A stretch of 64,000 bases of DNA from Chryseobacterium sp. SNU WT5 (GTDB lineage Bacteria; Bacteroidota; Bacteroidia; Flavobacteriales; Weeksellaceae). The position numbers were made by a program, and so were the translations under genes. Shown piece after piece: positions 61,650-64,000 of this stretch. The DNA is taken from positions 1,240,001 through 1,304,000 of the forward strand of contig NZ_CP041687.1 of assembly GCF_007362475.1 (NCBI RefSeq), given 5' to 3'. Under the pieces are notes generated by a model that saw only the letters and a list, made by a program, of their open reading frames with translations, did no database searches and was not told where the DNA came from. How positions within the stretch are numbered: position 1 is the first letter of the stretch; every line of letters starts with the position of its first letter.

Positions 61650-63185
61650 TTATACATTCCAAAACTCGCGATCCAAACTTCGATACTGAATTGCTTCTGA
61701 AATATGAGCAGCATTTAATATTTCTGCTTGTTCCAAATCAGCAATCGTGCGTGCGACCTTCAAAATTCTGTCGTAAGCTCTGGCGGACAAATTTAATTTA
61801 TCCATTGCAGTTTTAATAAGTGTTTTTGAAGCTTCATCAAGCTCACAAAACTTTTCAATATCTCGGGGACCCATTTGGGCGTTATAGTGGATGTCAGAAT
61901 CTTTGTATCGGTTGCTTTGAATTTCTCGTGCAATTAACACTCTTCTTCTGATGTCATCACTTTGTTCACCTTTCCTTTTATCTGCAAGTTGTTCAAATTC
62001 TACTTTTTGAACTTCGATGTGAATATCGATTCGATCAAGTAACGGTCCAGAAAGTTTATTCATATACCGTTGCATTTCGAACTGTGAAGAGGTATTATTG
62101 GGGTCGTCCGGGAAGAAGCCACTCGGACTTGGATTCATGCTTGCTACCAACATGAAGCTTGCGGGATAGTTCACGGTGAATTTTGCCCTTGAAATAGTTA
62201 CCTCTCGATCTTCGAGAGGTTGGCGCATTACTTCTAAAACGGTTCGTTTGAATTCCGGCATTTCATCAAGAAAAAGAACGCCATTATGGGCTAGTGAGAT
62301 CTCACCCGGTTGCGGATAACTTCCGCCTCCAACTAATGCTACATCTGAAATAGTATGGTGAGGACTCCTAAAAGGACGAATGGTCATTAAGGAAGTTTCT
62401 GTGCCTATCTTTCCTGCCACAGAATGAATTTTGGTCGTTTCTAAGGCCTCCCTTAACGTTAAAGGTGGCAATATGGTCGGAACTCTTTTTGCAAGCATGG
62501 TTTTCCCGCTTCCTGGCGGCCCAATTAAAATAATATTATGTCCGCCTGCCGCCGCCACTTCCATTGCTCTTTTGGCTGTTTCCTGGCCTTTCACTTCTGA
62601 AAAATCATTTGGGAAATGATGAATTTTTTCCTGAAACTCTTTGCGAATATCTATTGTGGTTCTTTCCAAAGGAATTCCCTCATTAAAAAAATCAACAACT
62701 TCTTTGATGTTATCAACGCCATAAACTTCTAATTCACTCACGATTGCTGCTTCGCGAATATTGAGTTTGGGTAAAATAATTCCTTTAAATCCTTCTTCTT
62801 TTGCTTTAATGGCGATTGGCAAAACTCCTTTTATGGGCAATAATCCACCATCTAAAGATAATTCTCCCATGATGAGGTATTCTCCGATGTTTTCTGCCTT
62901 GATTTGTTCCGAGGCAGCCAAAATACCCAGGGCAATACTTAAATCATAAGCAGATCCCTCTTTTCTTAAGTCCGCCGGCGCCATGTTGATGGTAATTTTC
63001 TTACCTGGAATTTTGAAACCGATATTTTTTAAAGCTGCGGAAATTCGGTAACTGCTTTCTTTAATTGCGTTATCTGGGAGTCCAACCAAGTGATACCCTA
63101 CGCCTCCAGTATCAACATTAACTTCTATTGTAATTGTTTGTGCAGAAACTCCAAAAATGGCACTCCCGTAAATTTTTACTAACAT
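61650..63185 (-). CDS. comM: YifB/ComM family Mg-chelatase-like AAA ATPase
   Basis: 511 residues. The N-terminal ChlI-like domain has VNVDTGGVGYHLVGLPDNAI. The AAA domain has Walker A IGPPGSGKTMLAKR near residue 220 and Walker B GVLFLDEMPEFKR. RSPHHTISDVALVGGGSYPQ, QPLEDREVTISRA and SARAYDRILKVARTIADLE are typical of ComM. ComM is a hexameric branch-migration helicase that extends homologous recombination in natural transformation. It lies 2 kb from dprA. Confidence 0.94.
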   Translation of the reverse strand: MLVKIYGSAIFGVSAQTITIEVNVDTGGVGYHLVGLPDNAIKESSYRISAALKNIGFKIPGKKITINMAPADLRKEGSAYDLSIALGILAASEQIKAENIGEYLIMGELSLDGGLLPIKGVLPIAIKAKEEGFKGIILPKLNIREAAIVSELEVYGVDNIKEVVDFFNEGIPLERTTIDIRKEFQEKIHHFPNDFSEVKGQETAKRAMEVAAAGGHNIILIGPPGSGKTMLAKRVPTILPPLTLREALETTKIHSVAGKIGTETSLMTIRPFRSPHHTISDVALVGGGSYPQPGEISLAHNGVLFLDEMPEFKRTVLEVMRQPLEDREVTISRAKFTVNYPASFMLVASMNPSPSGFFPDDPNNTSSQFEMQRYMNKLSGPLLDRIDIHIEVQKVEFEQLADKRKGEQSDDIRRRVLIAREIQSNRYKDSDIHYNAQMGPRDIEKFCELDEASKTLIKTAMDKLNLSARAYDRILKVARTIADLEQAEILNAAHISEAIQYRSLDREFWNV

Positions 63186-63260
63186 GATTTGTGTTTGGAG
63201 ATAAAATTAATAAATTATTATCAATCAATGAGTAATTATTTTATGTATATCCGTTTTTCA

Positions 63261-64000
63261 TCATACTCCTGTAATGCTTGCTAGCACAAGTCTATCGAAC
63301 AGTTTATCTTCAAAATATCTCCGATTTAACTTATAAACAAACTCATTTAGATAAAGTTGAAGGTTTTTGCGTTTTATTTTGTGGTAATTTCCTAATAAAT
63401 TCCTTTTCGCATTACTGATAAATATGTGAACCCAACGCAAAGTATCTTTTGTAGTTTCTTTCGAAGATTTTTCTGAAATATGAATTTCTACAAGTTGTGA
63501 TATATCAACATATGACGTGCTTTGATCTGTAAAAACTATGCTGGATTCTGCCAAAGATTCTTTAATAGTCTCATTAATTCCCTCTGCTGTATGATCTTCT
63601 AATACTATTGCTTTAAAATATCTACAAGATTTCGATGTCTCTCCCGTTTCTATATTTTCTAATGGCGTAGATTCCGCCATCACTGCAACATTTTGCTTTC
63701 CAACTGCACCTCTTCCACGAATCCCTTTCTCTTGTTCCAGTTCTCTAGATTCAACTGTAAAATACCCTTCATCCATTTCAATCATGCCCTCTAAAGTGTA
63801 TCTTTCATCTCGTTTTCCCATCGCTTTTCTCAATTTGTGCATCATGGCCCAAACTGGCTCATAGCGCTTCAAACCTAATTGCCTTTGCATTTCTTTAGCA
63901 GAAAATCCTTTTTTTGTTGCACTCATCAAAAACATCGCTTTATACCAAACTAGAAAGGACAAATTGGAATTTTCCATGATGGTTCCACTTCGTAATGTAG
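63261..64000 (-). mobile_element. IS1595-family (ISXO2-like) transposase, N-terminus beyond the window
   Basis: The minus-strand frame stays open through the window end, and the codons before the internal Met at 63977 read TLRSGTI, matching the family's F(S/T)LRTGT segment, so the real start is beyond 64000. The missing N-terminal part should hold a zinc ribbon. The ISXO2 DDE-type domain is visible: MIEMDEGYF (first Asp), IVFTDQSTSYVDI (second Asp) and the WVHIFISNAKRNLLGNYHKI segment (Asn, basic) near the C-terminus. 246 residues are visible. The left IS end should lie shortly before 63261; terminal repeats could not be matched because the other end is outside. Confidence 0.88.

Noticed and set aside
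1-64000. CRISPR arrays, prophage, tRNA or rRNA genes
   Set aside because: No regularly spaced repeats, no phage structural genes and no cloverleaf-like or rRNA sequence found in any intergenic region.

Overview
The window is an AT-rich chromosomal segment from a member of the Bacteroidota, class Flavobacteriia, most likely the Chryseobacterium/Kaistella/Epilithonimonas group (Weeksellaceae). The evidence is family content: a GLPGLI protein, DUF4835, DUF3078, DUF5687, a Bacteroidota-type LptE and omega subunit, and LysA of the Bacteroidota type. Regulatory sequence agrees: many genes lack a Shine-Dalgarno sequence and follow a TAnnTTTG -7 box, in four cases with TTTG placed 18-19 bases upstream. 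Nearly everything is chromosomal housekeeping. There is no prophage, CRISPR array, tRNA or rRNA. The only mobile element is an IS1595-type transposase running off the right edge.

Layout. 1-9.6 kb (+): the end of a HerA-like ATPase, a DnaQ-like exonuclease fused to a decayed GIY-YIG domain, lysA behind a lysine-rich mini-ORF and a terminator, miaB, a sigma-54 activator, lptE and an acidic repeat protein. 9.7-12.2 kb (-): DUF4126, rnpA, tcdA, and a TatD hydrolase. 12.2-18.4 kb (+): a TetR regulator, bamD, rpoZ, coaBC, DUF4835 and recN, an envelope/housekeeping block. 18.4-20.9 kb (+): a stop-interrupted micro-gene and a two-gene ABC exporter. 20.9-24.6 kb: class II fumarase (-) divergent from class I fumarase (+), plus a small membrane protein. 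25-28.4 kb (+): prfA and methylmalonyl-CoA mutase. 28.7-34.9 kb (-): DUF4349, a small HExxH protein, and the SUF Fe-S assembly operon (sufA-like, sufB, sufC, sufD). 35-41 kb: a GLPGLI protein, an L,D-transpeptidase, then a metal-related envelope locus (Cys-rich exported protein, TonB receptor with two HMA domains, lipoprotein with a duplicated HRCD motif) facing an exported MsrB.

41-48 kb: DUF445, pyrD, ktrB/ktrA potassium uptake, a META lipoprotein, and hflX. 48-53 kb (+): glutaminase and a tight three-gene envelope operon in which genes 2 and 3 look paralogous; I cannot assign a function to it. 53-58.3 kb: AlkD-like protein, Ca2+/H+ antiporter, truncated hemoglobin, YkgJ-type Cys cluster protein, a small secreted protein, and gdhA. 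58.4-63.2 kb: dprA and a rhomboid protease (-), DUF3078 (+), and comM (-). The right edge holds the transposase.

Most promising for follow-up: the candidate lysA attenuator, the HMA-TonB/HRCD metal locus, the 49-53 kb paralogous operon, the HerA + DnaQ/degenerate GIY-YIG pair, the nonsense-interrupted micro-gene at 18.4 kb, direct repeats bracketing the class I fumarase, and several -7 boxes so close to start codons that leaderless mRNAs are predicted.
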